Assembly (NCBI GenBank): GCA_963798805.1
Contig: CAWCVC010000010.1
Coordinates: forward strand, 1,550,001-1,614,000
DNA: 64,000 nt
Origin: CAVZCK01 sp963798805
Lineage (GTDB): Bacteria; Pseudomonadota; Alphaproteobacteria; Rhizobiales; Rhodomicrobiaceae
Direction of reading: 5' to 3'
In this document: in pieces, positions 8,919 through 17,235 of the stretch
Layout of the letters: every line of letters begins with the position of its first letter
Position numbering within the stretch: position 1 is the first letter of the stretch
Notes under the pieces: generated by a model
The model's database searches: none
What the model was told of the DNA's origin: nothing
What the model saw: only the letters and a program-made list of their open reading frames with translations
Position numbers and translations under genes: made by a program

Positions 8919-8944
8919 GGAACAAAATCGCGGCCTTAGGCGTT
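8919..8944 (+). promoter_or_regulatory. Perfect sigma-EcfG-type promoter ahead of ispH-hpnH
   Basis: GGAAC at 8919-8923, 17 nt, then CGTT at 8941-8944, extended by TT. This matches the published alphaproteobacterial general-stress sigma-factor consensus (GGAAC, 16-17 nt, CGTT). It lies in the hpnK-ispH gap, on the coding strand, with the -10 about 70 bp before the ispH ATG. phyR of the same stress pathway lies 3 kb downstream. Confidence 0.6.
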
Positions 8945-9015
8945 TTCTGCTTCAATTGATTAGCCGATGCTGGACCGATCCCGGCGGATCCCCGAAACGA
9001 TCGATGGAGGTCGGC

Positions 9016-9939
9016 ATGAAGGTCATTCTTGCCAAACCGCGCGGATTCTGCGCGGGTGTTGTCCGCGCAATCAATATCGTCGACAGGGCGCTGGAAAAGC
9101 ATGGCGCTCCTGTCTATGTGCGGCACGAAATCGTGCATAACCGCACAGTTGTTAAACGTCTCGAAGAAAGCGGCGCGCGTTTCGTCGAAGAGCTTAGCGA
9201 CGTGCCGGCGGGGCACGTTACCGTCTTCAGCGCGCATGGCGTTTCGCGATCCATCGAGCAAGAAGCGGATGAGCGCGGGCTGCCGGTCATCGACGCCACC
9301 TGCCCGCTGGTCAAGAAAGTCCATCTTCAGGCCCGGCGCTACATGGCGGAGGGCCGTAAGCTGGTGCTGATCGGCCATGCGGGTCATCCCGAGATCGAAG
9401 GCACTTTGGGCCAGGTCGGTGACGGTGCTCATCTTGTGCAGACCGCGGCGGATGTCGATCGCTTGCCGCTTGAGGCGGACACCCCAATCGCCTACGTCAC
9501 GCAGACTACACTCAGCGTAGACGACACGCGAGCGATCATCGCTGTGTTGCAGCGCCGCTTCACGAATGTGACCGGCCCGCAGATCAGTGATATATGTTAT
9601 GCCACACAAAATCGCCAGAATGGCGTGCGCGAGCTTGCTGCGGTCGCCGACCTGATTTTGGTCGTCGGAGCACGCAACAGCTCCAACTCCAACAGGCTGC
9701 GCGAGATCGGCGAGGAATGCGGCGTCCCAAGCCATCTTGTCGAGGATCCGAGCCAACTCGATCCGGCCTGGCTGCGCGGCGTCGAGACTGTTGGCATAAC
9801 CGCGGGGGCGTCCGCCCCGGAGCATCTTGTGGAGGAGCTCATCGAGGTCCTTGAACGTCTCGCCCCGATTGAGGTCAGTGAGCTTCAAGGCGCAGACGAA
9901 AATGTCAATTTCCGGCTGCCAGCCGCGCTCGCCTCCTGA
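9016..9939 (+). CDS. ispH: 4-hydroxy-3-methylbut-2-enyl diphosphate reductase
   Basis: IspH performs the last MEP-pathway step, reducing HMBPP to IPP and DMAPP with an iron-sulfur cluster. The 307-residue product has the three conserved cluster cysteines at C12 (RGFCAGV), C96 (ATCPLV) and C194 (DICYATQNR), plus the VGARNSSNSNRL segment and the E/H/T substrate-pocket motifs. Start: the ATG at 9016 has GGAGG about 7 nt upstream; the ATG at 9004 sits before that site. A perfect EcfG-type promoter lies upstream. hpnH follows after 44 bp. Alphaproteobacteria often carry a second ispH with the essential role; this copy is the hopanoid-linked type by context. Confidence 0.95.
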   Translation: MKVILAKPRGFCAGVVRAINIVDRALEKHGAPVYVRHEIVHNRTVVKRLEESGARFVEELSDVPAGHVTVFSAHGVSRSIEQEADERGLPVIDATCPLVKKVHLQARRYMAEGRKLVLIGHAGHPEIEGTLGQVGDGAHLVQTAADVDRLPLEADTPIAYVTQTTLSVDDTRAIIAVLQRRFTNVTGPQISDICYATQNRQNGVRELAAVADLILVVGARNSSNSNRLREIGEECGVPSHLVEDPSQLDPAWLRGVETVGITAGASAPEHLVEELIEVLERLAPIEVSELQGADENVNFRLPAALAS

Positions 9940-9983
9940 GAGGCCCGATACGGCGGCGGCCCGCGATTCCAACGGGAGAAATC

Positions 9984-11126
9984 ATGTCCGTCCCACTTCG
10001 TCAGGCCCTGAGCGTCGGGGCCTATATTCTCCGGCAGAGACTTGCCGGCAAGAAGCGTTACCCGCTGGTGCTGATGCTCGAGCCTCTGTTCCGCTGCAAT
10101 CTGGCCTGCGCCGGCTGCGGTAAGATCGATTACCCCGATGAAATCCTAGATCAGCGCCTTTCGGTCGCCGATTGCATGGGCGCAATGGAAGAATGCCCGG
10201 CGCCCGTCGTCGTGATCGCGGGCGGCGAGCCGCTCATTCACAAGAACCTCCCCGAGGTGGTGCGCGGCGGCCTCGACCGAGGTCGCTTCATGATCGTGTG
10301 CACCAATGCGCTGCTGCTGGAGAAGAAAATCGACGACTATGCGCCCGATCCTCGCTTCACCTGGTCCGTCCACCTCGACGGCGACCGTGAAATGCATGAT
10401 GCGTCGGTGTGCCGCAAAGGTGTTTACGACCGAGCGGTGGCGGCAATCCGCCTTGCCAAGGAAAAAGGCTTTCGCGTGACCATCAATGCCACGCTGTTCA
10501 ACACGGCGGAGGCTGAGCGCGTTGCGCAGTTTTTCGACGACGCCACCGCTCTCGGCATCGACGGCATCACCGTGTCACCAGGCTATGCCTATGAACGGGC
10601 GCCGGATCAGCAGCATTTTCTCAACCGCTCGACCACCAAGGCGCTCTTCCGGGACATTTTCCGCCGCGGAGATGGCGCCCGCCGCTGGGGTTTCAATCAG
10701 TCCGGCCTTTTCCTCGACTTCCTGGCGGGCAATCAGAACTACCATTGTACACCCTGGGGCAATCCGACCCGGACGGTGTTTGGCTGGCAGCGCCCCTGCT
10801 ATCTGCTCGGTGAAGGCTATGCCGCCACGTTCAAAGAGCTGATGGAGGAGACCGACTGGGACGCCTACGGCACCGGCCGCTACGAGAAATGCGCCGATTG
10901 CATGGTCCATTGCGGTTATGAGGCAAGCGCAGTCGACAACGCTGTGCGGAACCCGCTGAAGGCTCTCGGCGTCGCCTTGCGGGGCGTGCGTACGGACGGG
11001 CCGATGGCACCGGAAATCCCGCTTTCGGGACAGCGACCGGCCGAATATCATCTGCCGAGGCGTTTCATTGCCTCAGCCAGCGCCCACACCGAAGCGCGGG
11101 CCCAGCACTCGGCTGGCCAGCATTAG
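9984..11126 (+). CDS. hpnH: Adenosylhopane synthase HpnH (radical SAM)
   Basis: HpnH joins a 5'-deoxyadenosyl radical to diploptene, giving adenosylhopane, the entry to C35 bacteriohopanepolyols. The 380-residue product carries the CNLACAGC radical-SAM cluster motif at 38-45, an AGGEPLIH SAM-contact loop near 75, and a Cys-rich C-terminal segment (YEKCADCMVHCGYEA) as in the SPASM-like tail of the family. The ATG at 9984 is preceded by GGGAGAA. Its last 54 bp overlap tail to tail with hpnG on the other strand. Assignment is strong. Confidence 0.95.
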   Translation: MSVPLRQALSVGAYILRQRLAGKKRYPLVLMLEPLFRCNLACAGCGKIDYPDEILDQRLSVADCMGAMEECPAPVVVIAGGEPLIHKNLPEVVRGGLDRGRFMIVCTNALLLEKKIDDYAPDPRFTWSVHLDGDREMHDASVCRKGVYDRAVAAIRLAKEKGFRVTINATLFNTAEAERVAQFFDDATALGIDGITVSPGYAYERAPDQQHFLNRSTTKALFRDIFRRGDGARRWGFNQSGLFLDFLAGNQNYHCTPWGNPTRTVFGWQRPCYLLGEGYAATFKELMEETDWDAYGTGRYEKCADCMVHCGYEASAVDNAVRNPLKALGVALRGVRTDGPMAPEIPLSGQRPAEYHLPRRFIASASAHTEARAQHSAGQH

Positions 11127-11876
11127 AGCCCGCATCGCGCGGACCGTGTCAACGCAGGCGACGAGCAGGCCGGGCAACTGGCCTGGCTGACGTATGAGTC
11201 CCCTGAACACGGCTATCCCGTTCGCCGATCCGTCCTCGCTCAAACCGCTTGCAACGAGGGATGGCAGGCCCCGCCATGCCGGATCGGCAACGGCGCGCAG
11301 AATGCCGAATCGCGCGCCGAGACGCGCGCTCAGCAAAGCGGCTGTTTCGGATTCCATATCGACTGCGAGGGCGCCAGTGCGCCGGGCGAGATCCTGCTTC
11401 TCGGATTTGGAGGTGAGAACGGCATCGCTGGAGGCGAGATCGGCGTGTCCGTGCGCGATACCGGCCGCGGACAGCTTCGCGGACCAGCCTGCGGCAAGCT
11501 TCGGATCGGCTGAATGATAGCCGCTGCCCGAAATGAGGCCGCTGCCAACAATAATCGTCCCTGGACGAAGTGACGGGTCAAGTCCGCCCGCCAGGCCGAA
11601 GCTGATCACGGCGGCGGCCGGTCCCGGATGCCAGTTGACGAGGCGGTCGACGCTGAGAGCCCGGCCGCCCGAACAAAATGTGAGCACATTGGGACCGTGC
11701 GCGCGCTTCGCCTCACCGCTCCAGCCGGTGATGACGAGCACCGGACGATCCGCAGAAATCTCGTCAAGCTCAGCCATCGGGAATTGCTCGCTGGCGCCCG
11801 CCTCCACGGAACCCGGCGGGCGATGCCGGTTTCCGAATGCAAGAGTTGCACTGAGATGCGGTACGTGACATGCCAA
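11073..11876 (-). CDS. hpnG: Adenosylhopane nucleosidase/phosphorylase HpnG
   Basis: HpnG releases adenine from adenosylhopane, leaving a (phospho)ribosyl-hopane. The product belongs to the purine nucleoside phosphorylase / MTA-SAH nucleosidase superfamily: SFGLAGGLDPSLRPG is the phosphate or ribose loop, and ALAVDMESETAAL carries the conserved MExE-type contact, with the adenine-loop Asp in RAVADPAWR. The first ATG (11876) has AGGG 6 nt upstream; homologues usually begin near VLVITGW, so an ATG at 11777 is an alternative giving 234 residues. It is convergent with hpnH and overlaps its 3' end by 54 bp, whereas in many genomes the two lie in tandem. Confidence 0.88.
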   Translation of the reverse strand: MACHVPHLSATLAFGNRHRPPGSVEAGASEQFPMAELDEISADRPVLVITGWSGEAKRAHGPNVLTFCSGGRALSVDRLVNWHPGPAAAVISFGLAGGLDPSLRPGTIIVGSGLISGSGYHSADPKLAAGWSAKLSAAGIAHGHADLASSDAVLTSKSEKQDLARRTGALAVDMESETAALLSARLGARFGILRAVADPAWRGLPSLVASGLSEDGSANGIAVFRGLIRQPGQLPGLLVACVDTVRAMRALMLASRVLGPRFGVGAG

Positions 11877-12057
11877 GCCCTAGGAAAATTACAGATGTTT
11901 CAATATTTTGTTATCAATTTCGCCGCATCTGCCATCATTAGCGGCAAGGCATGTCAATTCTTTTTGACTCGTTCTGTTTCATGCATGGACATTTCTGTGA
12001 TCCAAAGGAATAGTAAAGTAACCTACTTTGTCCGCCGATACGCGCGAGAGGTTCAAT

Positions 12058-12861
12058 ATGCCGATCACGGATCTTCGAAGCTATGTGCCTTCGGCTCGCC
12101 GTTTCGCACGGGTCCTTTGCGGTTCTCAGGAGCGTGGTGACGCATACATCGCGCAGGCGTTGGAAGCGCTCGTAAAGGAGCCCCGCCTGCTGGCGAGTTA
12201 CGGCACCGACAGGACGGCGCTTTATGCCACTGTTATCAAGCTCTGCAACACGCTGGCGGCGAGTGGCCAGACGAGCATATCGTCATCCGATCCGATTATC
12301 ACCTCGGCTGACCGAAGGCTCCAGGCCATGACGCCTCGCTCGCGCCAGGCCTTCCTGCTCATTGCCATGGAGGGCTTCGCCGAAACGGAAGCGGCGCGGA
12401 TCATGGATGTCGAGGTGGACCAGCTTCGGGCGTTCATCAAGAGAGCGAGCTCTGAAATCCTGCACCAGATCTCGACGGATGTGCTGATCGTCGAGGACGA
12501 ACCTCTCATCGCCATGGATCTCGAAGCGCTGATGGCCGAGGTCGGCCATCGCACGGTGGGGATCGCCGCGACGCAGGATCAGGCGCTGGAACTCGCAATG
12601 GCGACACGGCCGGGCCTGGTGCTTGCGGACATTCAGCTTGCTCACGGCGCTTCCGGCATCGAAACCGTGAACGAGATGCTCAAGTGGAATTCGATGCCCG
12701 TCGTCTTCATCACCGCGTTTCCGGAGCGGCTCTTGACCGGCCGCAGACCGGAGCCGACGTTTTTGATCCCCAAGCCATTCAAGCCCAGCGCGGTGAAAGC
12801 CGTCACCTCGCAGGCGCTGTTCTTCGACCAGAAGGCCCATATCGGCGGGATCGCCGCTTAA
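12058..12861 (+). CDS. phyR: PhyR, general stress response anti-anti-sigma factor
   Basis: PhyR has a sigma-factor-like N-terminal domain that, once the receiver domain is phosphorylated, binds NepR and frees sigma-EcfG. In this 267-residue product residues 1-135 show the sigma2/sigma4-like helices (LTPRSRQAFLLIAMEGF-type stretch near 91-108), and 141-262 form the receiver: acidic pair E146/D147, phosphoacceptor D191 in LVLADIQL, and the IPKPF Lys near 242. The ATG at 12058 follows a GAGAGG site; an in-frame ATG at 12028 is less likely. The usual partners nepR and ecfG are not adjacent on either side, so this copy is an orphan within the window. Confidence 0.93.
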   Translation: MPITDLRSYVPSARRFARVLCGSQERGDAYIAQALEALVKEPRLLASYGTDRTALYATVIKLCNTLAASGQTSISSSDPIITSADRRLQAMTPRSRQAFLLIAMEGFAETEAARIMDVEVDQLRAFIKRASSEILHQISTDVLIVEDEPLIAMDLEALMAEVGHRTVGIAATQDQALELAMATRPGLVLADIQLAHGASGIETVNEMLKWNSMPVVFITAFPERLLTGRRPEPTFLIPKPFKPSAVKAVTSQALFFDQKAHIGGIAA

Positions 12862-13362
12862 ACTGCGAGTTCGAGCCTGGCATAGCGCGCGGCGCTGCTC
12901 ACAGCGTAGGCGTTGTTCGTAGCAAGCAGGACGCCAAAACGCGCTTGGTCTACGCACTTCCACTTGGCTCGGTCGATATGGCTGCGAGCTTTGCTCCGAT
13001 GCGGTCGAGCCAGGCACATTGATGCGGGGCGGCTGCCCTGGCGCCGAATCCGCATTGTTGGCCAACAGTTTCCGCCATGCCCGACGGCGAGAGCCTGCTC
13101 TTGTGACGCTCAAGTCCATCCCCCTCTTGATGGCCTGGCTGAAACCAATCGTGAGCCGAACGGTTTAGAAATCCTGAAAATGAATATTTTTTCGGGAACA
13201 ACGCACCGGGTCGCAAGGTTCAAATAGGGATTCGAAAAGGCACACGGAGCACCGGACCGCTGCTGCGAGGCGGACAGCTCCAAATTCCGGTTCATAGATG
13301 CAGACAGTCCCCCGATCGCGACGCACGCGCCTCCCCGTTCACGGCAGATGAGGAGCGCGACG
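12862..13362. other. 501-bp intergenic region between phyR and the glycan operon
   Basis: No convincing gene was found on either strand; in particular no short NepR-like frame follows phyR. The left 300 bp are GC-rich with no clear signal. The right part becomes AT-rich around 13180-13195, contains an imperfect EcfG-type motif at 13195-13220, and ends with a GAGGAG site ahead of the ATG at 13363. Confidence 0.6.
13195..13220 (+). promoter_or_regulatory. Imperfect sigma-EcfG-like promoter ahead of the glycan operon
   Basis: GGAAC at 13195-13199, 17 nt, then GGTT at 13217-13220, one mismatch to CGTT. It lies in the AT-rich part of the gap and about 140 bp before the first gene of the operon, on its coding strand. 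Proposed by similarity to the better matches elsewhere in the window. Confidence 0.3.
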
Positions 13363-14466
13363 ATGAATCTTGTGATCTTCGGTCTAACAATCAGCTCCTC
13401 CTGGGGGAATGGGCATGCGACGCTATGGCGGGGGCTGGTCAAATCTCTGAAACGGCTCGGCTGCCGCGTCAGCTTTTTCGAGCAGGACGTGCCTTACTAT
13501 GCGGCCGCCCGCGACCTGACGGAACTGCCCGGCGGCGAGTTGGTGCTCTATAAGGATTGGGACGCGGTCGTCCCGAGAGCGCGCCGCGCCGTCCGCGATG
13601 CCGATATTGCGATCGTCACGTCCTACTGTCCTGACGGGATCGAGGCGGCCAACCTCATCTTCAGTCAGAGCGGCGCTCTCTCGGTCTTCTACGATCTGGA
13701 CACGCCTGTCACGCTGTCGCGGCTCCGGCGCGGAGAGGCGCTTCCCTATATCGGCTCCCGAGGGCTTGGAGATTTCGATCTCGTTCTGAGCTATACCGGC
13801 GGACAGGCGCTGAAAACCCTGCGCAGCGAACTCGGGGCCCGGCGCGTCGCTCCGCTTTACGGTCATGTAGATCCGGCCGTACACCGCCCGGCAACCCCAG
13901 TGCCGCATTACCGCGCCGATCTGTCCTATCTCGGCACCTACGCCGAAGACCGTCAGGCAAGTCTCGTCGAACTGTTCGTCGAGCCGGCCCGAGCGAGTCC
14001 CGGAGGCCAATTCATCATCGGCGGTGCCCAATATCCGGAGGATTTTCCCTGGTCGAAAAATATCTACTTCGTCAGGCATCTGCCTCCCGCCGAGCACCCC
14101 GCCTTCTTCTCTTCCTCACGGCTGACGCTGAACGTGACCCGCCGCGACATGACCGCGATGGGCTGGTGTCCCTCCGGCCGCCTCTTCGAGGCCGCCGCTT
14201 GCGGCACTGCCGTCGTTTCCGATTCATGGGAGGGACTCGACAGCTTCTATACGCCCGGCGAGGAAATCATCGTGGTGCGCGATATGGAGGACATGCTCGC
14301 AGCGCTCGACATGCCGGATGAGGAGGCGCGCGCGATCGCAAAGGCGGCACGTTCCCGGACGCTTGCGGAGCACACCTCGGATCAACGAGCCGCCGATCTG
14401 ATAGCGGCGTGTGAAGCCACGCATGGCGGCGGAATGGATCTGCATCTGAATTCGGTGGAGATCTAG
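13363..14466 (+). CDS. CgeB-like glycosyltransferase
   Basis: A 367-residue GT-B-type protein resembling the CgeB/glycosyl transferase 1-2 family. Near the N terminus LTISSSWGNGHATLWRGL suggests the glycine-rich acceptor loop. The C-terminal half has the family-like region with CPSGRLFEAAACGTAVVSD (about 268-286) followed by WEGLDSFYTPGEEI, the usual donor-binding segment of CgeB-like proteins. The ATG at 13363 has GAGGAG about 8 nt upstream; an ATG at 13348 lies before it. It opens a run of seven genes with gaps or overlaps of only a few bases (to deoB at 20398). Sugar donor and acceptor are unknown. Confidence 0.8.
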   Translation: MNLVIFGLTISSSWGNGHATLWRGLVKSLKRLGCRVSFFEQDVPYYAAARDLTELPGGELVLYKDWDAVVPRARRAVRDADIAIVTSYCPDGIEAANLIFSQSGALSVFYDLDTPVTLSRLRRGEALPYIGSRGLGDFDLVLSYTGGQALKTLRSELGARRVAPLYGHVDPAVHRPATPVPHYRADLSYLGTYAEDRQASLVELFVEPARASPGGQFIIGGAQYPEDFPWSKNIYFVRHLPPAEHPAFFSSSRLTLNVTRRDMTAMGWCPSGRLFEAAACGTAVVSDSWEGLDSFYTPGEEIIVVRDMEDMLAALDMPDEEARAIAKAARSRTLAEHTSDQRAADLIAACEATHGGGMDLHLNSVEI

Positions 14467-14468
14467 CC

Positions 14469-15290
14469 ATGTGGGGCGTCATTCCGGCGGCTGGCCGCGG
14501 CAGCCGCATTCAGCCTCTTGCCTTTTCCAAGGAGTTGCTTCCGGTCGGCAGCCGCATGCAGGAGGACGGCGAACGGCCTTGCGCGGTCAGCGAATATCTT
14601 CTGGAGCGGATGATCATCGCCGGCGCCACCAAGATCTGCTTCGTCATCGGCCCCGGCAAGTCCGACATCATGGAATATTTCAGCGCCTGCTACGGCGGCG
14701 CCGAGATCGCTTATGTCATACAGCCGGAGGCCGCCGGCCTGTGCGATGCCATCTTCCGTGCTAGGACGGTCATTGCCCCGCATGAGGCGGTCGTGGTCGG
14801 ATTGCCGGACACGATCTGGTTTCCGGACACCGCTCTGGCGGGGCTGCCGGCGGAGACGCTCTCGTTTCTCCTGTTTCCGGTCACGAAACCCGAACTCTTC
14901 GACGCCGTAGTTACCGACGCGGCGGGCTTTGTGAAGGAGATTCAGGTCAAACGGCGGGATGCACAGTCCGATTGGGTGTGGGGCGCATTCAGAATGCCGG
15001 CCGGCATCCTGGAGGCGCTGCACCGGCTTTGGCTCGTCCGCGGATCGTCGGACGAATTCATCGGTACGCTCGTCAACGCCTATCTGGCGCAAGGCGGCCG
15101 CGCAATAGGCGTCAAGGCCGGCGAAGCCTATGTGGATGTCGGCACACTGAATGGCTACCGTGCCGCAATCGGACTCCTCGCCGAGATGGCCGAAAAAGGA
15201 CATGGCCGTCCTCGCTATGTGCGCACTAACGGGGGGATCACCAGGGGGGCCGTGAAGGAGGCGTCCGGCCCCGATGCGCCGGCGCCATGA
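14469..15290 (+). CDS. Sugar-1-phosphate nucleotidyltransferase
   Basis: A 273-residue member of the NTP-transferase family, related to glucose-1-phosphate thymidylyl/uridylyltransferases, which activate a sugar phosphate as a nucleotide sugar. The signature IPAAGRGSRIQPL is at about 5-17, the KELLPV lysine motif at about 21-26, a GLPDTIWFPD metal-ligand region at about 111-120, and VDVGTLNGYRAAIGLL near the C terminus. It begins 2 bp after the upstream stop and its own stop overlaps the next start by 4 bp. It probably supplies an activated sugar to the glycosyltransferases of this operon; which base and sugar cannot be told. Confidence 0.85.
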   Translation: MWGVIPAAGRGSRIQPLAFSKELLPVGSRMQEDGERPCAVSEYLLERMIIAGATKICFVIGPGKSDIMEYFSACYGGAEIAYVIQPEAAGLCDAIFRARTVIAPHEAVVVGLPDTIWFPDTALAGLPAETLSFLLFPVTKPELFDAVVTDAAGFVKEIQVKRRDAQSDWVWGAFRMPAGILEALHRLWLVRGSSDEFIGTLVNAYLAQGGRAIGVKAGEAYVDVGTLNGYRAAIGLLAEMAEKGHGRPRYVRTNGGITRGAVKEASGPDAPAP

Positions 15291-16174
15291 GTGGCACATC
15301 ATCGCGCGGGGAGCCGATCAGGCCGGGCTTGTCCGATGCGGAGCGATGGCGGCGCGCATTCTTCCTGCGACACTCGCCTTGCCACATGGGAAACCGCTTT
15401 CTTGCAGGACATATCGCGATCGTCGTCGCCCACCCGGACGACGAGACGATCGGCTGCGGCGCGTTACTCGGCCGCCTCGCCGGCGTCTGCGTGGTTCTTG
15501 TCACGGACGGCGCGCCCCGCAATCTCGCCGACGCCAGGCGGCATGGCTTTGCAACGGCGGAAGCCTACGCAGCAAAGCGGCTTTCCGAATTGCGAGAAGC
15601 GCTTCGGCTGGCGCACGTCGCCCCGAACTGCTTCATCTCGCTCGGCGTGCCCGACCAGGAGGCCGCGTTGCGGCTGCCGGAGCTGACCCGGCGTCTTGTC
15701 GAAATTTTCACAAAACGCCGCACCAGGCTCGTGATCACCCATGCCTATGAGGGCGGTCATCCCGATCATGACGCTACGGCTTGCGCGGTCCATCTGGCGG
15801 CGAGGCTGGTCTGGCGCAGGCGGGCGATCGATCTCGTCGAGATGCCGTACTACCGGCTCGGGGACGCCGGTCTCGTGTTCCAGAGTTTTATCCCCGGAAA
15901 TCATAGCGAATGCCAGATCCCGCTGAGCGCGGACGAAATCGTGGTCAAGCGGCGTATGATCGCCGCTCACGCCACGCAGAAAGAGGTGCTCGCACCGTTC
16001 AGCGCCACCCATGAGTTGTTCCGCGCCTCGGCCGGCTACGATTTCTCAGTGCCGCCCAATAATGGCCGGCTCTACTATGAGCACCATGACTGGGGCATGG
16101 ATGGAAGCCGCTGGTGTGCGCTGGCCGCGGCGGCGACCCGCGAGATCAGCGGAGAGGCATCGGCATGCCCCTGA
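15287..16174 (+). CDS. PIG-L family N-deacetylase
   Basis: PIG-L (LmbE-like) enzymes are zinc-dependent deacetylases of GlcNAc-containing glycoconjugates, including MshB and BshB of thiol biosynthesis. The 295-residue product has the zinc motif HPDD at 49-52 (VVAHPDDETIGCG) and the second His motif HPDHD at 158-162 (EGGHPDHDATA). The ATG overlaps the upstream gene by 4 bp and the 3' end overlaps the next gene by 10 bp. With a GT4 and an acyltransferase directly following, the trio recalls MshA, MshB and MshD in content, but no MshC-like cysteine ligase is present. Confidence 0.88.
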   Translation: MSGTSSRGEPIRPGLSDAERWRRAFFLRHSPCHMGNRFLAGHIAIVVAHPDDETIGCGALLGRLAGVCVVLVTDGAPRNLADARRHGFATAEAYAAKRLSELREALRLAHVAPNCFISLGVPDQEAALRLPELTRRLVEIFTKRRTRLVITHAYEGGHPDHDATACAVHLAARLVWRRRAIDLVEMPYYRLGDAGLVFQSFIPGNHSECQIPLSADEIVVKRRMIAAHATQKEVLAPFSATHELFRASAGYDFSVPPNNGRLYYEHHDWGMDGSRWCALAAAATREISGEASACP

Positions 16175-17235
16175 CTGTGCTCAGCATCGCCTATCCTTTC
16201 GCACCCGTGAGCCCCGATGCTGTCGGCGGAGCGGAGCAGGTGCTCGCCCGGATCGACAGCGCGCTCGTCGCGGGGGGGCATCGCTCGATCGTTCTCGCCT
16301 GTGATGGATCGCGAACGGCGGGTGAACTTGTCACAATTCCAAGGACGCCCGGGGCGCTCGGGCAGACGGAAATGAGCGGCGTCAGGGCGCGCTACCGCGA
16401 ACTCGTCGCCGACACGCTCGCCAAGCTGCCGGTCGATGTCATTCATATGCACGGGCTCGACTTTCACCACTACCTGCCCTCGGCGGGTCCGCCGGTGCTC
16501 GTGACGCTGCATCTGCCGGTGAATCTTTACCCTGCCGAAGCCCTGTTTCCGCGCCGTCCGCGAACGTGGCTGCACTGCGTTTCAGCCTTCCAGCATCGCA
16601 CCGCGGGCAAAAGCCCTCACATCCTTCCGCCCATCGAGAACGGCGTACCGCTACGGGAATCGCCGCAGCGGCGGCCCAAGAGCCAATTTGCTCTCATGCT
16701 TTCGCGGATATGCCCGGAAAAAGGCGTTCATCTCGCCATCGAGGCGGCAAAGCTCGCCCGCCTTCCGCTGGTGATCGGAGGCGAAATTTTCCCGTACCCC
16801 CACCATCGCCGCTATTTCGAGGATGAGGTCGTCCCGCGTCTCGATCGCGCCCGTCGTTTTCTCGGGCCGGTGGGCGGTGCTCTCAAGCAGCGCCTGCTCG
16901 CCGCAGCGCGCTGCGTCGTCGTGCCGTCACTCATTGCGGAGACGAGTTCGCTGACCGCGCGCGAAGCGCTGGCCGCCGGAACGCCGGTCATTGCATTCCG
17001 CAGCGGCGCGCTCGCCGAGACGATAGAAGAAGGCCGCACCGGCTATCTAGTCGACGATGTAACGGGCATGGCGCGGGCAATGACGCTCGCGCGGCTCTTA
17101 TCGCCGCAGGTCTGCCGCAGCACCGCACGGGAGCGGTTCTCCCTCAGCCGGATGATTGCGGGCTATTTCTCCACCTATCGAAGCATTATGCAGATGGCCA
17201 GGAGAGCGCAGCCGGCGCCGGGCGGTGCCGCATGA
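16165..17235 (+). CDS. GT4 family glycosyltransferase
   Basis: A 356-residue GT-B glycosyltransferase of family 4. The N-terminal domain begins IAYPFAPVSPDAVGGAEQVL, the glycine-rich acceptor loop. The C-terminal domain has SRICPEKGVHLAIEAAKLA, then PSLIAETSSLTAREALAAG (about 253-271), which includes the E-x7-E donor-binding motif. The start at 16165 lies inside the end of the deacetylase gene; the frame extends farther left without homology. Its stop overlaps the start of the acyltransferase gene (ATGA at 17232). Donor and acceptor are not predictable. Confidence 0.88.
   Translation: MPLTVLSIAYPFAPVSPDAVGGAEQVLARIDSALVAGGHRSIVLACDGSRTAGELVTIPRTPGALGQTEMSGVRARYRELVADTLAKLPVDVIHMHGLDFHHYLPSAGPPVLVTLHLPVNLYPAEALFPRRPRTWLHCVSAFQHRTAGKSPHILPPIENGVPLRESPQRRPKSQFALMLSRICPEKGVHLAIEAAKLARLPLVIGGEIFPYPHHRRYFEDEVVPRLDRARRFLGPVGGALKQRLLAAARCVVVPSLIAETSSLTAREALAAGTPVIAFRSGALAETIEEGRTGYLVDDVTGMARAMTLARLLSPQVCRSTARERFSLSRMIAGYFSTYRSIMQMARRAQPAPGGAA

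Noticed and set aside
12862..13362. Search for nepR downstream of phyR
   Set aside because: Short frames here are basic and shadow-like; none resembles the NepR helices.
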